Positions 63,016 through 64,000 of a stretch of 64,000 nt of DNA are shown here, in pieces. Source of the DNA: Bactrocera neohumeralis (Eukaryota > Arthropoda > Insecta > Diptera > Tephritidae). Position 1 is the stretch's first letter; every line of letters begins with the position of its first letter. The notes below the pieces were generated by a model. It was not told the DNA's origin. It saw only the letters and a list, made by a program, of their open reading frames with translations, and ran no database searches. The DNA is taken from positions 7,412,204 to 7,476,203 of the forward strand of contig NW_026089623.1 in assembly GCF_024586455.1 (NCBI RefSeq), given 5' to 3'. The position numbers were made by a program, and so were the translations under genes.

Positions 63016-64000
63016 TTACGTAACCTTCTTTTGAGTGTTATTAAACTCTTCTCTATTTCTATTTAGTTTTCCTATGCATTTTTCTTTAGTCTTCTGAATA
63101 GTGTCTTTAATCAAATTCTTATCAGTTTTTCCATTTATAACCTCAAGAGGTGTGGCTTTAATTGTAGAATGATAAGATTTGTTATACCATTCTATGCTTT
63201 GAAATACTTTTTCCGCTGTCGAAAGGCTTGGTTTTTCAATTTCTAGGACTCTAATTCTTTCGGATAGAGTATTATGAAATCTTTCGATATCTGAATTCCC
63301 AGTATGACTGTTTGGTTTTGTAAAATGAACTTCTATTTCTTCTTTCCTAAAAAAATCTTTTATGTTAATTGAGTTGAATTCATTATCTAATATTAACATT
63401 CTGGGTCTACCTTTGATAGAAAAGAATAATCTAAGCTTTTCTATAATAGTTATACTGTTTCTATCTTCTAGCTGAAATGCCATAGCAAATTTCGCAAATT
63501 TGTCTATAAAAGTAAGGAAGTAACATTTTTTATTTATGTATATATCCGCGTGAACTATTTCATTTATATCTGATGGTGTTTTCGTTAATTGAAATTTTGG
63601 TTTTAAAGGTTTTCTATCATATTTTGCTCTATTGCAAACGTCGCAATTATTTATATATTTTTGAATCAAAACTTTCAAATTTTTCCAGTATATTAGTTTT
63701 TTCAATTTTTCATAATTTTCGTTAATACCTGCATGGCCTGTTTCATTTTTATGATATTGAGCAATTTGTTTATAAACTTGTTCTTCATTTTTCATATCTT
63801 TAGCATGGAATTCACATCTAAAAAACTTTACATGTCTATTAAATATTTGAATAAGCTTTTGCTGAACTATATTGTACTGATTATCGGTTAAATAAGAAAA
63901 AATACCTACTTTTCCACTATTTATGTGCTTACGACAAAGATCTATGAAATTATTATTTTTTATATCTTCTGCGCTAATAAAAATTTTCTTCGTGTTGCCT
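63016..64000 (-). CDS. pol: gypsy-2 Pol, integrase part, running off the window
   Basis: The frame is open from the right window edge to the stop at 63016, about 327 codons. It has a zinc region (HKNETGHAGINENYEKL...CDVCNRAKYDRKP), the integrase core with HADIYINKKCYFLTFIDKFA, LILDNEFNSINI and SHTGNSDIERFHNTL (D, D, E), and a basic C-terminus (GKLNRNREEFNNTQKKV). The Met at 63795 is internal. The protease, RT and gag would lie beyond 64000. No lesion visible. Confidence 0.9.
   Translation of the reverse strand, partial: GNTKKIFISAEDIKNNNFIDLCRKHINSGKVGIFSYLTDNQYNIVQQKLIQIFNRHVKFFRCEFHAKDMKNEEQVYKQIAQYHKNETGHAGINENYEKLKKLIYWKNLKVLIQKYINNCDVCNRAKYDRKPLKPKFQLTKTPSDINEIVHADIYINKKCYFLTFIDKFAKFAMAFQLEDRNSITIIEKLRLFFSIKGRPRMLILDNEFNSINIKDFFRKEEIEVHFTKPNSHTGNSDIERFHNTLSERIRVLEIEKPSLSTAEKVFQSIEWYNKSYHSTIKATPLEVINGKTDKNLIKDTIQKTKEKCIGKLNRNREEFNNTQKKVT

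Noticed and set aside
1..64000. tRNA, rRNA or snRNA genes
   Set aside because: No cloverleaf-type or rRNA-like segment recognised by eye; a tRNAscan/Infernal run would be decisive.

Overview
The window looks like insect nuclear DNA, most likely from a higher dipteran, probably a tephritid fruit fly. It is AT-rich, has short introns, and I can read no intact host gene. Almost all readable sequence is transposable elements, many inserted into one another. The pointers to a tephritid-like fly are a DD41D mariner of the rosa type, an I-type LINE, env-bearing gypsy elements, BEL elements and a DINE-1/mini-me-like Helentron. The species call is an inference.

Layout. 1-18100 is a field of relics: a Myb/SANT-bearing DNA element (245-1650), a TTAA-flanked MITE (2282-2815), three copies of one RTE-like LINE (4195, 12906, 16247), a decayed arthropod transposon gene (6283-7372), a CACTA-like relic (8236-9515), a mariner stub (9961-10345), an R1-like LINE with a 13-bp target duplication (11302-12225) and a repeat 'element A' (14895-15480). 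18098-26841 is a BEL element on the minus strand, cut by a Hermes/hobo-like hAT (21317-23716) and by a Helentron with 154-bp tandem repeats (23884-24750). 27086-37853 is a minus-strand Helitron with both termini visible. It is interrupted by a fold-back MITE (30518-30725), a small LTR element (32195-34780) and an RTE-like LINE (34863-37175). 37896-44912 is a gypsy/errantivirus-type provirus with gag, pol, env and two 361-bp LTRs, inserted at the edge of what looks like a DUF4806-type exon.

45558-60123 is a second, internally deleted BEL copy of the same lineage. It has identical-length LTRs and a 5-bp target duplication, and it sits inside a second copy of element A. It carries a MITE in one LTR, a 3.2-kb hAT-like element with long inverted repeats (49665-52874), an internally deleted rosa mariner (53162-54111) and a 4.4-kb I-type LINE (54807-59202). 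The window ends with the 3' part of another gypsy element whose env and visible pol are still open (61091-64000).

How the parts relate: target-site duplications, paralogous empty sites and coding frames broken across insertions allow a relative order of events. Two nests are clear: element A, then BEL, then MITE, hAT, rosa and I; and Helitron, then fold-back MITE, LTR element and RTE. The most unusual coding signal is a zinc-knuckle ORF between the BEL integrase and the 3' LTR (18386-18834). Its cysteine/histidine spacing is identical to that of the BEL Gag nucleocapsid at 47640-49085. Most large elements lie on the minus strand, so a piRNA-cluster-like role is worth testing, but nothing in the sequence alone proves it.
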